Shown here piece after piece: positions 50,050 through 59,204 of a stretch of DNA of 63,714 bases (position 1 is the first letter of the stretch; every line of letters starts with the position of its first letter). The position numbers were made by a program, and so were the translations under genes. The notes beneath the pieces are model-generated. The model had not been told where the DNA came from, ran no database searches, and saw only the letters and a program-made list of their open reading frames with translations. This stretch comes from Faecalispora jeddahensis (GTDB taxonomy: Bacteria > Bacillota > Clostridia > Oscillospirales > Acutalibacteraceae): contig NZ_CBYL010000018.1 in assembly GCF_000577335.1 (NCBI RefSeq), forward strand, positions 1-63,714, in the 5' to 3' direction.

Positions 50050-50078
50050 TTGACATTCCTCCCATCAGACAGTATACT
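50050..50078 (+). promoter_or_regulatory. Promoter of the Cys-rich leader peptide and metY
   Basis: -35 TTGACA (50050-50055), 17-base spacer, -10 TATACT (50073-50078). It is one of the strongest promoters in the window. Confidence 0.88.
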
Positions 50079-50140
50079 AAAAGCACAATAACATATTAAG
50101 TATATATGTTTAATTTATTAGCTGAAGGGAGCTGTCCGCT

Positions 50141-50224
50141 ATGAAACTATATTCCTCTGATTTCTGCCAATTGGTTCGTTGTCGAATGTGCGGCTGTTCC
50201 CATATTGACAACGATAAATCATAA
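50141..50224 (+). CDS. Cys-rich leader peptide ahead of metY
   Basis: 27 residues with four cysteines (C9, C14, C17, C19) in FCQLVRCRMCGC, ending HIDNDKS. GAAGGGAG lies 9 bases before ATG 50141. It ends 20 bases before the metY start, and the metY binding site lies in that gap. Because MetY makes homocysteine or cysteine from sulfide, a peptide needing much Cys-tRNA is a plausible sensor of cysteine supply, but no terminator or strong alternative hairpin is visible. It could also be a small metal-binding protein. Confidence 0.65.
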   Translation: MKLYSSDFCQLVRCRMCGCSHIDNDKS

Positions 50225-50244
50225 AATAGAAGAGGAGAATTTGA

Positions 50245-51540
50245 ATGAGCAATCAGACAAAGCATCAATGGAAATTTGAAACACTTCAACTGCACGTCGG
50301 CCAGGAGCAGCCCGACCCCGCTTCTGATGCGAGAGCCGTACCGATTTATCAGACTACCTCTTACGTATTCAGAAACAGCAAGCACGCGGCGGATCGGTTT
50401 GGGCTGGCAGACGCCGGAAACATTTACGGCCGGCTGACAAACAGCACCCAGGATGTATTTGAAAAGAGAATTGCCGCTCTGGAAGGCGGTATCGCCGCTT
50501 TGGCGGTTGCGTCCGGCGCAGCGGCCGTCACGTACTCCATCCTGAACCTGGCGCAGTCCGGTGACCATATTGTTTCTGCCAAAACGATTTACGGCGGTAC
50601 TTATAACCTGTTTGCACATACTCTGCCGCAGTACGGCATTACCACCACCTTTGTGGACCCGGACGAAGAGGGCGCCTTTGAAGCCGCCATTCAGGAGAAC
50701 ACCAAGGCGATCTTTATCGAGAGCCTCGGCAACCCCAACTCGAACATTATCGATGTGGAGCTTGTGGCCGGGATCGCCCATAAGCACGGTATCCCGCTGC
50801 TGATCGACAGCACCTTTACCCCGCCCAGCCTGTTCCGCCCCATTGAATACGGCGCGGACATTGTGATCCACTCCGCCACCAAGTTCATCGGCGGACACGG
50901 CACGACGCTCGGCGGCGTGATCGTTGATTCCGGCAAATTCGACTGGGCTGCTTCCGGCAAATTCCCGGGCCTGACCGAACCCACCCCGAGCTACCACGGC
51001 CTGAGCTTTTCCCGCGACGTGGGTGCGGCGGCATTTGTCACAAGAATCCGCGCGATTCTGCTGCGCGATACCGGCAGCGCGATTTCCCCGTTCAACGCTT
51101 TCCTGCTTTTGCAGGGGCTGGAGACTCTCTCCTTGCGCGTAGAACGCCATGTGGAAAACTCGCTGAAGGTGCTCGATTTTCTGAAAAACCATCCCAAGGT
51201 GGAGCATATCAATCATCCCGCTCTGCCCGACAGCCCCTATCATGCGCTGTATGAGAGTTACTTCCCGAACGGCGCCGGTTCCATCTTCACCTTCGAGGTG
51301 AAGGGCGGCTCGGAAGAAGCCACAAAATTCATCGATAATCTGCAGCTGTTCTCCCTGCTGGCGAACGTAGCAGACGTAAAATCGCTGGTCATTCATCCCG
51401 CCTCCACCACACACTCGCAGCTGAATGCGGAAGAACTGCTGGATCAGGGAATCAAGCCCAATACGATCCGTCTTTCCATCGGCACCGAGCACATTGACGA
51501 TATCATTTACGATTTGCAGCAGGCATTCGATACGATCTGA
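50245..51540 (+). CDS. metY: O-acetylhomoserine sulfhydrylase
   Basis: 431 residues. [29 protein letters not shown] and SSQ-like [22 protein letters not shown] start the fold; [21 protein letters not shown] carries the PLP lysine; the length and insert fit O-acetylhomoserine aminocarboxypropyltransferase. It makes homocysteine from O-acetylhomoserine and sulfide. ATG 50245 has GAAGAGGAG. A Cys-rich leader peptide precedes it and two terminators follow. A second family member is at 60572. Confidence 0.93.
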   Translation: MSNQTKHQWKFETLQLHVGQEQPDPASDARAVPIYQTTSYVFRNSKHAADRFGLADAGNIYGRLTNSTQDVFEKRIAALEGGIAALAVASGAAAVTYSILNLAQSGDHIVSAKTIYGGTYNLFAHTLPQYGITTTFVDPDEEGAFEAAIQENTKAIFIESLGNPNSNIIDVELVAGIAHKHGIPLLIDSTFTPPSLFRPIEYGADIVIHSATKFIGGHGTTLGGVIVDSGKFDWAASGKFPGLTEPTPSYHGLSFSRDVGAAAFVTRIRAILLRDTGSAISPFNAFLLLQGLETLSLRVERHVENSLKVLDFLKNHPKVEHINHPALPDSPYHALYESYFPNGAGSIFTFEVKGGSEEATKFIDNLQLFSLLANVADVKSLVIHPASTTHSQLNAEELLDQGIKPNTIRLSIGTEHIDDIIYDLQQAFDTI

Positions 51541-51616
51541 ACTCCAACTTATTTCTTTTAAACCAGCTTTTTCCGGACACTTTTTCTATATTCCTCCAAT
51601 TTTGTAAAATAGTCAG

Positions 51617-51660
51617 AACCGGCGTTCCCTGCCATTGGGGAACGCCGGTTCTGTTTTGCT
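51617..51660 (+). terminator. First terminator after metY
   Basis: AACCGGCGTTCCC/GGGAACGCCGGTT stem followed by CTGTTTTGCTTT. Confidence 0.88.
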
Positions 51661-51671
51661 TTAACATGCAG

Positions 51672-51705
51672 AAAAGCGCGGGCCGCTGAACCGGCCCGCG
51701 CTTTT
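51672..51705. terminator. Second terminator, serving both strands
   Basis: AAAAGCGCGGGCC pairs perfectly with GGCCCGCGCTTTT around GCTGAACC. It follows the first metY terminator by 12 bases. Confidence 0.85.
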
Positions 51706-51756
51706 GATCGCGATATTGTCTTTGAATTCAGGCTTCGGCTCAAAAGGGAAACTCAG

Positions 51757-51788
51757 CTATCTTTTCCCCCGCCTTCGGTAAGGAATAG
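51757..51788. repeat. Possible degenerate copy R6 of the intergenic palindrome family
   Basis: CTATCTTTTCC and GGAATAG pair imperfectly around CCCGCCTTCGGTAA; the CCCCGCCTTCGG core resembles the other copies, but the right arm has lost the GGGG part. Confidence 0.35.
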
Positions 51789-51826
51789 ACGGCAACCGCG
51801 ATTCCTCATTTTTATCAAAGATCCGA

Positions 51827-52264
51827 TTATTTATAATACAAGCCCGCCAGCTTCATGTCCTTTGTAAAGGAAATGGTATAGATAAAGGCCTTTTTCTCAT
51901 ATTGGGCTCTGGCTACGGCCACGGCGTAATCCTCTTTGGTGTTTTTGTCTGAGGCGCCGGCAATATTGACCTCTTTGATCTCCTGAAACGCGCCGCCTTC
52001 ACCGATCGCCTTGTACACCGCGGCAAGCGCATCGTCGGTCAGGGCCGACTTCATTGTGTCGTCACTGATTTCCCGCAGGGCGTCGCTGTCCTTTGCGTTG
52101 ACCGCGTCGATCACCTTTGTCGTTGCCTCCTGAACCTTATCCTGATCAAAATCGTCAGAGAGTTTTTTCTGCCCGCCGCTGCATGCAGTGAGCAGTGCCA
52201 AACACAGCACGAGCACGGTTCCAAAGACAAACATCTTTTTAAGCTTCTGCGTTTTCTTCTTCAT
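51827..52264 (-). CDS. DUF3887-type lipoprotein
   Basis: 145 residues. A signal peptide (KKMFVFGTVLVLCLALLTAC) ends in the lipobox LLTAC, cleaved before the Cys by LspA. The mature part (VQEATTKVIDAVNAKDSDAL, TKEDYAVAVARAQYEKKAFI) resembles DUF3887, a small fold in extracellular lipoproteins with unknown function. I chose ATG 52264 because AAGGAGGAA precedes it. The start overlaps the upstream YhfC gene by 26 bases, so the two are cotranslated. Confidence 0.85.
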   Translation of the reverse strand: MKKKTQKLKKMFVFGTVLVLCLALLTACSGGQKKLSDDFDQDKVQEATTKVIDAVNAKDSDALREISDDTMKSALTDDALAAVYKAIGEGGAFQEIKEVNIAGASDKNTKEDYAVAVARAQYEKKAFIYTISFTKDMKLAGLYYK

Positions 52265-52898
52265 TCTCTGTTCCTCCTTGCAAATAAAGCTTCCGGGACA
52301 AAACGGCATAGGCCCCGGCGCACAACACCATTCCGGCAAAGATCAGTTCGACATAGGCCACCTGCATTCCGCCGCGCGCAAGCAGCGGCAGAACGGAATC
52401 CACCAGTCCGTGCAGAACAATCGCCGCGGCCAGATAACGGAACCGATGTCCCGTCTGAAAGCCGTTCCAAACGATCACCGTCAGGATCAGATGCAGCAGC
52501 ATTGCGAGCACACGCTCAATCAGGGCCATGTGCAAAACGCTGAAAGTGTATCCCTGCATCAACAGGGGAATCAAAATCTGCCCGGCCTCTATCCCGCCGT
52601 GGCCAAGGCCGAACAGCAGCGGCTGCGCGATGGTGCATTTTTCCGGGCGAAGCAGAAAGCACTTGAACAGAAAGCGAAAGCCCTCTTCGAACACACCGGC
52701 GGAAAAGCCGATGAGCACCACAGCCAAAACAGGGTGCAGCGTGCTGAACATGGTAAACCACATGCTGTGATTCAGCAGCCCCAGCAGCGGGATACGCAGC
52801 AGCGGCTGTGAAACGGAAAAGCAGGCGGCTCCCAGCACAAACCACAGCAAATATTGGATAACCCTATGACTGCGACTTGTTTTTGGCGAATCCGGCAT
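52239..52898 (-). CDS. YhfC-family intramembrane metalloprotease-like protein
   Basis: 219 residues, about six membrane helices. AGVFEEGFRFLFKCFLL, LLFGLGHGGIEAGQIL and ALIERVLAMLLHLILTVIVW plus LHGLVDSVLPLL hold the Glu-Glu and His residues expected for YhfC/CAAX-type membrane proteases. The substrate is unknown; coupling to a DUF3887 lipoprotein suggests a shared envelope role (inference). I chose ATG 52898 behind AAAGGTGGG. Confidence 0.82.
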   Translation of the reverse strand: MPDSPKTSRSHRVIQYLLWFVLGAACFSVSQPLLRIPLLGLLNHSMWFTMFSTLHPVLAVVLIGFSAGVFEEGFRFLFKCFLLRPEKCTIAQPLLFGLGHGGIEAGQILIPLLMQGYTFSVLHMALIERVLAMLLHLILTVIVWNGFQTGHRFRYLAAAIVLHGLVDSVLPLLARGGMQVAYVELIFAGMVLCAGAYAVLSRKLYLQGGTENEEENAEA

Positions 52899-53146
52899 TG
52901 TCTTCCCACCTTTCTGCTCATAAAAAAACGCCGATCGCACTCTGGCTGCCGACAAGCCCCGCAAAAGCGGGACGCCGACACCAGCGCCGATCAGCGAAAA
53001 AAACGTCTGGTATCTCTCGTGAATCCCGGCGAAACACAACAGGGCGGCGGAACCCTCCGCCGAAAAGCCGGACACTTCTATCTATTGTGAAACTCCTCCC
53101 GAATCCAATCCACTGCCGGGTTTCTCCGAAAGATCATCCTCGTTTT

Positions 53147-53677
53147 TTATTTGCAAAAATTTTCGACATAGCTGTCCAGCGCAGTCTCGATGATCCGTAC
53201 AGCTTCCTCACGGCCGCTGACTTCTTTAACGGCGGTTTCTTTATTCTCGAGTTCCTTGTAAACCCGGAAGAAATGAGACATCTCGTCAAAGATATGGGTA
53301 GGCAGCTCACTGATATCCTGATACTGATTGTAGGTAGGGTCATTGAAGGGGATTGCAATGATCTTTTCGTCGTTGCGGCCGCCGTCGAGCATCGAGATGA
53401 CACCGATGGGGAAGCAGCGCACCAGGGTGTGGGGCTCCAGCGGTTCGGAGCAAAGCACCAGAACATCCAGCGGGTCACGGTCATCGCCGTAGGTTCTGGG
53501 AATAAAGCCATAGTTGGCCGGGTAGTGAGTCGAAGTATACAGAATACGGTCCAGAATAATCAGGCCGGTTTCTTTGTCAAGCTCATACTTTTTCTTGCTG
53601 CCCTTGGAAATTTCGATCACCGCGATAAAATCGGACGGGTTGATCCTTTTGGGAGACATGTCATGCCAAATATTCAT
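53147..53677 (-). CDS. ppa: Inorganic pyrophosphatase
   Basis: 176 residues of the soluble family I type. [44 protein letters not shown] with the three metal-binding Asp, and [14 protein letters not shown] are diagnostic. It hydrolyses PPi made in biosynthesis. The ATG overlaps the pyrI stop (ATGA), so PPi removal is tied to pyrimidine synthesis in this operon. Confidence 0.95.
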   Translation of the reverse strand: MNIWHDMSPKRINPSDFIAVIEISKGSKKKYELDKETGLIILDRILYTSTHYPANYGFIPRTYGDDRDPLDVLVLCSEPLEPHTLVRCFPIGVISMLDGGRNDEKIIAIPFNDPTYNQYQDISELPTHIFDEMSHFFRVYKELENKETAVKEVSGREEAVRIIETALDSYVENFCK

Positions 53678-54096
53678 TTTTGAAACTCCTGTTCACAGTA
53701 TATGCAGCGATAAAGCTGCGATTTTTCATTGCAAAGCCGAAAAATATGATCAACGCCCTCCTCCGCGTTACTGATGCAGCGCGGATTTTTGCAGCGGATC
53801 ACATTCGTCACCTGCTTTGGAAGCTCCAAGCTTCTTTTTTCAACGATTTTCCCCATATCAATCACATTGATGGTAATATTATGGTCTATTACCCCCAGAA
53901 TGTCAAGGTTCAAATCTGCTTTTCCCTCAATCTTAATAATGTCTTTTTTTCCGAATTTGCTGCTTTTGGCGTTTTTGATGATCGCCACGCTGCAGTCGAG
54001 GGAATCGAGCCCGAGCAGATGATAGATTTTCATTGCGGAGCCCGCGTGAATGTGGTCGATGACGATTCCGTGTTCCAGACTGTCGATGTTCAGCAT
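53674..54096 (-). CDS. pyrI: Aspartate carbamoyltransferase regulatory subunit
   Basis: 140 residues. The allosteric nucleotide-binding part ([18 protein letters not shown]) is followed by a zinc domain with C-x4-C in CKNPRCIS and CxxC in YRCIYCEQ. PyrI binds CTP/ATP and controls PyrB. It overlaps both pyrB (7 bases) and ppa (4 bases). Confidence 0.95.
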   Translation of the reverse strand: MLNIDSLEHGIVIDHIHAGSAMKIYHLLGLDSLDCSVAIIKNAKSSKFGKKDIIKIEGKADLNLDILGVIDHNITINVIDMGKIVEKRSLELPKQVTNVIRCKNPRCISNAEEGVDHIFRLCNEKSQLYRCIYCEQEFQK

Positions 54097-55010
54097 GCCG
54101 CCACCTCCAAAAGCTTCAGGATCAATGCCATTCGGACATAAACGCCGTTCTGCGCCTGTTCAAAATAGGCGGCTCTGGGGTCGCTGTCGACCTCCGCCGT
54201 GATTTCGTTGACGCGCGGCAGCGGGTGCAGCACCGCAAGGTCGCTTTTGGCCGCGCGGAGCTTGTCCGCGGTTAAAATGCAGCTGTCTTTCAGACGGACA
54301 TAATCCTCTTCGTTGAAAAAGCGTTCCTTCTGAATGCGGGTCATATACAGAATGTCGAGCTCGGGCATGGCCTCCTCAAGCGTTTCCACTTCCCGGTACG
54401 GCGCGTTGTGCGCCAGCAGAACATCCTGCATGATGTAATCCGGCACGCGCAGCTCCTCGGGCGAAATCAGCACAAAGCGGATGTCGCCGAAGCGCACCAG
54501 GGATTTCATGAGCGAATGCACCGTGCGCCCGAATTTCAAATCCCCGCACAGACCGATGGTCATTTGATCCAGGCGCCCCCTTTTGCGGCGGATCGTCATT
54601 AAATCCGTCAGCGTCTGGGTGGGGTGCTGGTGTCCGCCGTCGCCCGCGTTGATCACCGGAATGCCGGAATAATGCGACGCCACCAGCGGCGCGCCCTCTT
54701 TGGGGTGACGCATGGCACAAATATCCGCATAGCACGAAACCGCGCGGATGGTATCCGCTACACTTTCCCCTTTGCTCACCGAGCTGCTCTCCGCAGAGGC
54801 GAAGCCCAACACGCTGCCGCCAAGACGCAGCATCGCCGATTCAAAGCTCAGGCGCGTACGCGTGCTGGGCTCGTAAAACAGCGTGGCCAAAATCTTGCCG
54901 CGGCAGGCCTTTGCATAGGGCGACGAATCCAGCGCGATTTGATCTGCCAGCTCGAGCAGCTCCAGCGTTTCCTCCACCGTAAAGTCCAACGGGTCTATCA
55001 GGTGCTTCAT
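54090..55010 (-). CDS. pyrB: Aspartate carbamoyltransferase catalytic subunit
   Basis: 306 residues. [21 protein letters not shown] is the carbamoyl-phosphate signature, followed by [28 protein letters not shown] and HPLPRVNEI. It forms carbamoyl-aspartate, the first committed step of UMP synthesis, and with PyrI makes an E. coli-type allosteric complex. I chose ATG 55010 behind GAAAGGAAG. The leader contains a hairpin that could act as attenuator. Confidence 0.96.
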   Translation of the reverse strand: MKHLIDPLDFTVEETLELLELADQIALDSSPYAKACRGKILATLFYEPSTRTRLSFESAMLRLGGSVLGFASAESSSVSKGESVADTIRAVSCYADICAMRHPKEGAPLVASHYSGIPVINAGDGGHQHPTQTLTDLMTIRRKRGRLDQMTIGLCGDLKFGRTVHSLMKSLVRFGDIRFVLISPEELRVPDYIMQDVLLAHNAPYREVETLEEAMPELDILYMTRIQKERFFNEEDYVRLKDSCILTADKLRAAKSDLAVLHPLPRVNEITAEVDSDPRAAYFEQAQNGVYVRMALILKLLEVAAC

Positions 55011-55040
55011 TCCGGTCTTCCTTTCTTTTCCCGCGCGCTC

Positions 55041-55083
55041 AAAAGAAGCACACCTTGAAAATCCCTGATCTTTCAAAGTGTGC
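55041..55083 (-). promoter_or_regulatory. Attenuator-like hairpin in the pyrB leader
   Basis: Minus strand GCACACTTTGAAA (55083-55071) pairs with TTTCAAGGTGTGC (55060-55048) over 13 bp with one mismatch, followed by TTCTTTTGAG. It lies between the promoter and the pyrB start. It may be an attenuator, as in other pyr operons; I do not see a convincing PyrR box or leader peptide. Confidence 0.6.
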
Positions 55084-55120
55084 CTGTTCTGTGCTATTGT
55101 TTGTCCGTTTTTCTTTCAAC

Positions 55121-55149
55121 AGTATAGCGGAAAAAGTGACAGCTGTCCA
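55121..55149 (-). promoter_or_regulatory. Promoter of pyrB-pyrI-ppa
   Basis: Minus strand -35 TGGACA (55149-55144), 17-base spacer, -10 TATACT (55126-55121). Confidence 0.75.
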
Positions 55150-55169
55150 TACCCTGCCCGGGAAATACG

Positions 55170-55646
55170 CTAAAATTTTTCGGGCTGGTCCTTGCGCACG
55201 CGCTCCATGGCGCGGCCCAAATCCTCCAGCAAAACGGTAATCTGCTGGATTTTCTCTTCCCCAAACAGCTCCGCCACCGCGTTCACGCGTTCCAAAAAGC
55301 GGTTGATCGCATCGGAAAAGATTTTTTCCCCCGCCGGGGTAAGCGCCACATACACCACGCGGCGGTCGTCTGTGGCGGCCGTGCGGGTGACAAGCCCTTT
55401 TTTCTGCAGGGATTTCAGCATCTGAGACACCGCCGGCATCGACATTCCCAGCCGCGCGCTCAATTTGGACACCTTCACGCCGGGCTGCTCTCCCCGGCAT
55501 TCCCCTTCCTGCAGACAGCAATGGATCTTGTGCATCATCATAAATTCGCCCTGCGGCACTCCCGGAATCTCAGGAATCAGATCCCTGGCTCTTTTCAGAT
55601 AATGCAGAACCCCGAACAGCTCGTCCGTTCGATCCTTCGCAGACAT
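55170..55646 (-). CDS. MarR-family regulator
   Basis: 158 residues. The winged helix-turn-helix VSKLSARLGMSMPAVSQMLKSLQKKGLV is followed by the beta-wing with TDDRRVVYVALTPAGE. Several cysteines precede the DNA-binding domain (CCLQEGEC), possibly redox-sensitive. The ligand and targets are unknown; no transporter lies directly beside it. I chose ATG 55646 behind GGGGAGGG. Confidence 0.9.
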   Translation of the reverse strand: MSAKDRTDELFGVLHYLKRARDLIPEIPGVPQGEFMMMHKIHCCLQEGECRGEQPGVKVSKLSARLGMSMPAVSQMLKSLQKKGLVTRTAATDDRRVVYVALTPAGEKIFSDAINRFLERVNAVAELFGEEKIQQITVLLEDLGRAMERVRKDQPEKF

Positions 55647-55692
55647 AAAAGCCCTCCCCACCAGTTTGTGAACCCTTCATACCAATTTTCAT

Positions 55693-55762
55693 AAAAGCAG
55701 TGAATCATGCCGGTTCTCCACCCTTCTTCGGCGGGGAGAGAACTGTTTTTCCCTTTTACTGC
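55693..55762. repeat. Intergenic palindrome family, copy R4
   Basis: Outer AAAAGCAGT against ACTGC; inner GTTCTC and GAGAAC around CCACCCTTCTTCGGCGGGGA with a small mismatch. It lies in the leader of the MarR gene. Confidence 0.6.
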
Positions 55763-55790
55763 AGATTCAAATTAGTTAAGTATATGAAAT

Positions 55791-55818
55791 AGTATAAATC
55801 GTTTTTTGCTTTTGTCAA
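55791..55818 (-). promoter_or_regulatory. Promoter of the MarR gene
   Basis: Minus strand -35 TTGACA (55818-55813), 16-base spacer, -10 TATACT (55796-55791). AGTATAT and AGTATAA form a direct repeat next to the -10 that could be an operator. Confidence 0.7.
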
Positions 55819-55880
55819 GGAAGTGCCCAGGTTTTTCCAGTGTGAAAAGCGGCGGGAAATGAAATTTTTCAGTAATTTGT

Positions 55881-56840
55881 TTAGAATTCAGCCTTTTGGC
55901 TGCGCAGGAATAGATCAGAAAGCACTTTGTCTGCGGCCTGCCCGCCGTGGATTACCGCTTCCACCGCCTGGCAGATCGGCAGCTCCACGCCGTACTGTTC
56001 CCCCAGGCGAAGCATTGCCCGGGTGGTGGCGACGCCCTCCGCCAGCTCGCCGTAGTGCTCCCCTTTTACAAAGCGCTCACCGAAAGCTCGGTTGTGGCTG
56101 TACGGCGAAAAGACTGTCGCCTGATAATCGCCGAGGTGTGCCAGCCCGTAAGCGGAAATCTCGTTGCCGCCCATCGCCTTGATCAGCCGCGCAATCTCGC
56201 GGGTACCGCGCGACATCAGCGCGCCCTTGAGCGCCGTTTTATTCAGGCCGTCCAGCATACCGGCGGCAATTCCGATCACGTTTTTAGAGGCGGCCCCCAC
56301 CTCGTTGCCGAGCAGGTCTTCCCCATAGTAAAAGCGGATCAGGCTGCCGGAAAACTGCTCCACCAGAAATTGTTTCGTTTCCTTGGCGCTGCTGTCGATC
56401 ACCATGCAGTTGGGGATTCCGGCGGTGAAATCCTGCACATGGCCCGGCCCCACCCAAATCGCCAGACCGGTTTCGGGCGGGAGAAATTCCTCCGCCACCT
56501 CGGTCAGCCGTTTGCCGGTGGAGGCCTCAATGCCCTTCATGCACAGCACGACGGTTTTCCCCGCCATCGAAAGCTGCGACAGTTGCTGCATCAGCCCGCG
56601 CAGGCTTTGGGAAGGAATCGAGATCACCACGATCTCTGCGCCCTCCAGCGCCTGCTTTAGATCATCACAAAACAGGACGGCGTCGGAAAAAGTGACAAGC
56701 CCGTTGGTACGGGTCTGCCGCAGTTTGGAAAACTGCTCGCTGGTCGGCCTGCCGTAGATGGTAACATCCTTTTCCAGCCCCGAAAGGTACCATGCGATAA
56801 AGCTGCCCCAACGTCCGCTGCCGATGACTGTTATTTTCAT
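55881..56840 (-). CDS. gpsA: Glycerol-3-phosphate dehydrogenase [NAD(P)+]
   Basis: 319 residues. The Rossmann motif KITVIGSGRWGSFIAWYL, IVVISIPSQSL, WVGPGHVQDFTAG, GNEVGAASKNVIGIAAGMLDG and SYSHNR-like PYSHNRAFGERF are family features; the Lys in NVIGIA context is replaced as usual by the upstream K. It makes sn-glycerol-3-phosphate for phospholipids. I chose ATG 56840 behind AAAAGGAG. Confidence 0.93.
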   Translation of the reverse strand: MKITVIGSGRWGSFIAWYLSGLEKDVTIYGRPTSEQFSKLRQTRTNGLVTFSDAVLFCDDLKQALEGAEIVVISIPSQSLRGLMQQLSQLSMAGKTVVLCMKGIEASTGKRLTEVAEEFLPPETGLAIWVGPGHVQDFTAGIPNCMVIDSSAKETKQFLVEQFSGSLIRFYYGEDLLGNEVGAASKNVIGIAAGMLDGLNKTALKGALMSRGTREIARLIKAMGGNEISAYGLAHLGDYQATVFSPYSHNRAFGERFVKGEHYGELAEGVATTRAMLRLGEQYGVELPICQAVEAVIHGGQAADKVLSDLFLRSQKAEF

Positions 56841-57108
56841 TCGTGTTTGCTCCTTTTCCCATTCCCAAATCTCTGGCCCGCCGCCCTGCCGGGCAGCTCG
56901 AACCATAACTTTATTTATCATAGGGCCTTTGCGTTGTGTTGTCAATCAAAGCCTTCGCCGTCAAAACGCCGCGCAGCCACAAAATTGTATGATCATTTTG
57001 CTTGTGGCGTCCGCCGCATGTTCTTTGAATAAGCTGAGGCTTGCTGTAAAGCCTGTGTGCAAAGTGCTCCCGAAAGCATTTTCTCCAAAACAACGCCGCT
57101 CATTCCGG

Positions 57109-58101
57109 TCAAATGGGACGATACCCGCCCTGCGGCAGCCGCGCAATCAGCAAAATCCCGCTCAGGGTATCGGTACGTACCGCGTTTTCTATTTCTGCCG
57201 CAATGCCGGGAAGCGCGGCGGCCAAATATTCCGCCGTGCGCTGGCGCAGCGAAAGAGCGAAGCTCATCTTCTCAAACGCCGCCTGCAGCAGCGGCAGAAG
57301 CTCTGATTTTCCCCGGCCGTTCAGCTTTTCTTTTAAATCAGCCAAATCCCCCGCCGAAAGGCGTAACGAATAGAAATTTTTCCCGCACAGCACGCACCCA
57401 AGCGCCGCCGTCAGCACCGGCCCGCACAGATTCAGCGGGAGTTCCCGGTAATCCACCGGCAGCCCGCACAGCAGCGTATGGATTGCCATCGGCGAAAAGC
57501 AGGTGCAAAACTGGTTTTCACAGTCCACACGCTCTGTATATTCCCGGATAAACTCGATCCCGGCCAGATCGGTCACCGGGTGCAGCAGCGGGTAATCCGC
57601 CGTAATGTGAATCTGCTGCGCACCGAACTGCGGCCGGTACACCTGAAAAAATCCGTTAATGCCGTCCTCCACGGTCGAGCGGTAAAACACGTTCGGCGTT
57701 TCCATCAGCCTGCGGACAAGGCCGGCGTGAAAGAGCTTTGTTGTTTTCAGCATCCGGTCAATTTTTTTGCCCCCGCGCACAAACAGAGCCTCGGCTCCTT
57801 CATTGATCAGCGCCAGAGCGGCGTCCTCTGCGTTCTCGTATTCCTTCAGACCGACGCCGATCGTAAACAGCACCGATTCCAAGATTCCCTCCGCGTCTTC
57901 CACGCGGATAGAGCTGCTCTCCATCCCGTTATAAAGCTGTGTCTGCCGCGCCAGAACAGAAAGACAGTCCATCTGCACCGCTTCGATCTGCGGTGCGGTA
58001 AGCACCTCCGTCAGGTAGGCCTGCTCCAGCAGGGAAGAAAGATAGTGCTCGCCGCTGAGCAGCGAGCGGTCGATCCTGCTGATCCGTTCAAGAGAGTCCA
58101 T
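57109..58101 (-). CDS. DUF6179-like protein of unknown function
   Basis: 330 residues, mostly helical, no membrane helix. Recognisable stretches are SLLSGEHYLSSLLEQAYL, QLYNGMESSSIRVEDAEGIL, RLMETPNVFYRSTVEDGING and CTCFSPMAIHTLLCGLPVDY. I believe it is the DUF6179 family from memory; no function is known. I chose ATG 58101 because GAGGAGG lies six bases upstream. It overlaps the DUF6323-like gene by 14 bases and is the last gene of the TetR operon. Confidence 0.7.
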   Translation of the reverse strand: MDSLERISRIDRSLLSGEHYLSSLLEQAYLTEVLTAPQIEAVQMDCLSVLARQTQLYNGMESSSIRVEDAEGILESVLFTIGVGLKEYENAEDAALALINEGAEALFVRGGKKIDRMLKTTKLFHAGLVRRLMETPNVFYRSTVEDGINGFFQVYRPQFGAQQIHITADYPLLHPVTDLAGIEFIREYTERVDCENQFCTCFSPMAIHTLLCGLPVDYRELPLNLCGPVLTAALGCVLCGKNFYSLRLSAGDLADLKEKLNGRGKSELLPLLQAAFEKMSFALSLRQRTAEYLAAALPGIAAEIENAVRTDTLSGILLIARLPQGGYRPI

Positions 58102-58576
58102 CTTCATCCTCCTCTTCGGGCGCTTCGCTGTCAAAATCCGCGGGGCGGCCCCAGCGCAGATTTTCTGCCAGGCGGTACAGCTCCCTCCCGGCCAAAAGCT
58201 CCAGAGAGCCTCCGCAGGGGCCGTCGTATGCCTTCTTCATAAAATCGATCAGCTCGTCGTCGCTGAAACGATTCTCCGTTTCGTTTTTATAATAATAGAA
58301 CAGCTCCACCAGTTCGTGGAGCGTGGATTCATAATTTTGGCCCATCAGGTACGGGGAATCGCAGAAAGCGTAAATCAGCTTTTGAATGACTCCGCCGCCA
58401 AATTCGATTCTGCCCGCGGTTTTCAGCGCGAACGCCCGGGTCTCCACAAGATGCGCCGCCTGCCGCTCCGTCAGCTCCAGGCCAAAGCGGGCGGTCATAT
58501 CGTTGCATTTCATGATTTCCCCGATTGCCTGCCTCTGGATCAGCCCCTGATTCAAAAATCCCAACTCAAATCCCAA
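58088..58576 (-). CDS. DUF6323-like protein of unknown function
   Basis: 162 residues. ARFGLELTERQAAHLVETRA, GRIEFGGGVIQKLIYAFCDSPY and ELVELFYYYKNETENRFSDD are its clearest stretches; the end is strongly acidic. From memory this matches DUF6323, often next to DUF6179. The start is TTG 58576 with GGGAGGAA about 11 bases upstream; no better in-frame start exists because a stop lies just before. It is translated between tetR and the DUF6179 gene. Confidence 0.65.
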   Translation of the reverse strand: MGFELGFLNQGLIQRQAIGEIMKCNDMTARFGLELTERQAAHLVETRAFALKTAGRIEFGGGVIQKLIYAFCDSPYLMGQNYESTLHELVELFYYYKNETENRFSDDELIDFMKKAYDGPCGGSLELLAGRELYRLAENLRWGRPADFDSEAPEEEDEDGLS

Positions 58577-58582
58577 AACGCA

Positions 58583-59188
58583 TCATTCCTCCCTCAGCAG
58601 CAGCACGGTGCTTCGCACCGCCTGATGAACAACAGACTGACAAAACTCTTCCTCATCCTCAATCACGCGGCGGCCCGAAATATAATTGGAGATTTCCCCG
58701 ATGAGGTAACAGTGTACAAAATGAACGGCCTCCTCCAGCTTTCCGGCGTCAGCCGACCGACCGGACAGTTCCCGCCAGATTTGCGCGACCGCACGGTTCA
58801 TCTGCTCCCGGGCCGCCGCCACGGCCAGCGTATTGCTTTCGGGGCGCTGCTCCCCCAAATACTCGAGCCACGCCAGCCGGAACCAGCCGGTGTTATCTAA
58901 ATACACGCGCACCACGGCGTAAAAAAACGCCTGCAATTTATACTTGGGCGCAAGCGCGGCGGCCGCCACGGTGCCGATCTGTGCCGACATCCGCTGTATG
59001 CAGACGGTGTGCGCCTCCCACAGAAGCTGTGGATAGGACGAAAAATAATTGTACAGATTCGTATGGGCGCAGCCTAAGGCCCGCGCGATTTCGCGCAGAT
59101 TCAGGCTCTGCACGTCGCGCCGGTTTCGCAGCAGCTCCAATGCCATATTGATAATCTGTTCCCTGGAAATGGGTTTCCGGCTAGTCAC
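58583..59188 (-). CDS. TetR-family regulator
   Basis: 201 residues. The N-terminal helix-turn-helix is ISREQIINMALELLRNRR followed by SLNLREIARALGCAHTNLYNYFSS. The C-terminal ligand domain is helical. I chose GTG 59188 with GGAGAG seven bases upstream; TTG 59203 is an alternative. The double palindrome overlapping the start of its own transcript points to autorepression of tetR-DUF6323-DUF6179. Confidence 0.9.
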   Translation of the reverse strand: MTSRKPISREQIINMALELLRNRRDVQSLNLREIARALGCAHTNLYNYFSSYPQLLWEAHTVCIQRMSAQIGTVAAAALAPKYKLQAFFYAVVRVYLDNTGWFRLAWLEYLGEQRPESNTLAVAAAREQMNRAVAQIWRELSGRSADAGKLEEAVHFVHCYLIGEISNYISGRRVIEDEEEFCQSVVHQAVRSTVLLLREE

Positions 59189-59204
59189 TCGTATTCTCTC
59201 CAAT

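Noticed and set aside
50110-51492. 460-codon minus-strand frame opposite metY
   Set aside because: Antisense shadow; it also crosses the metY promoter region and leader peptide.
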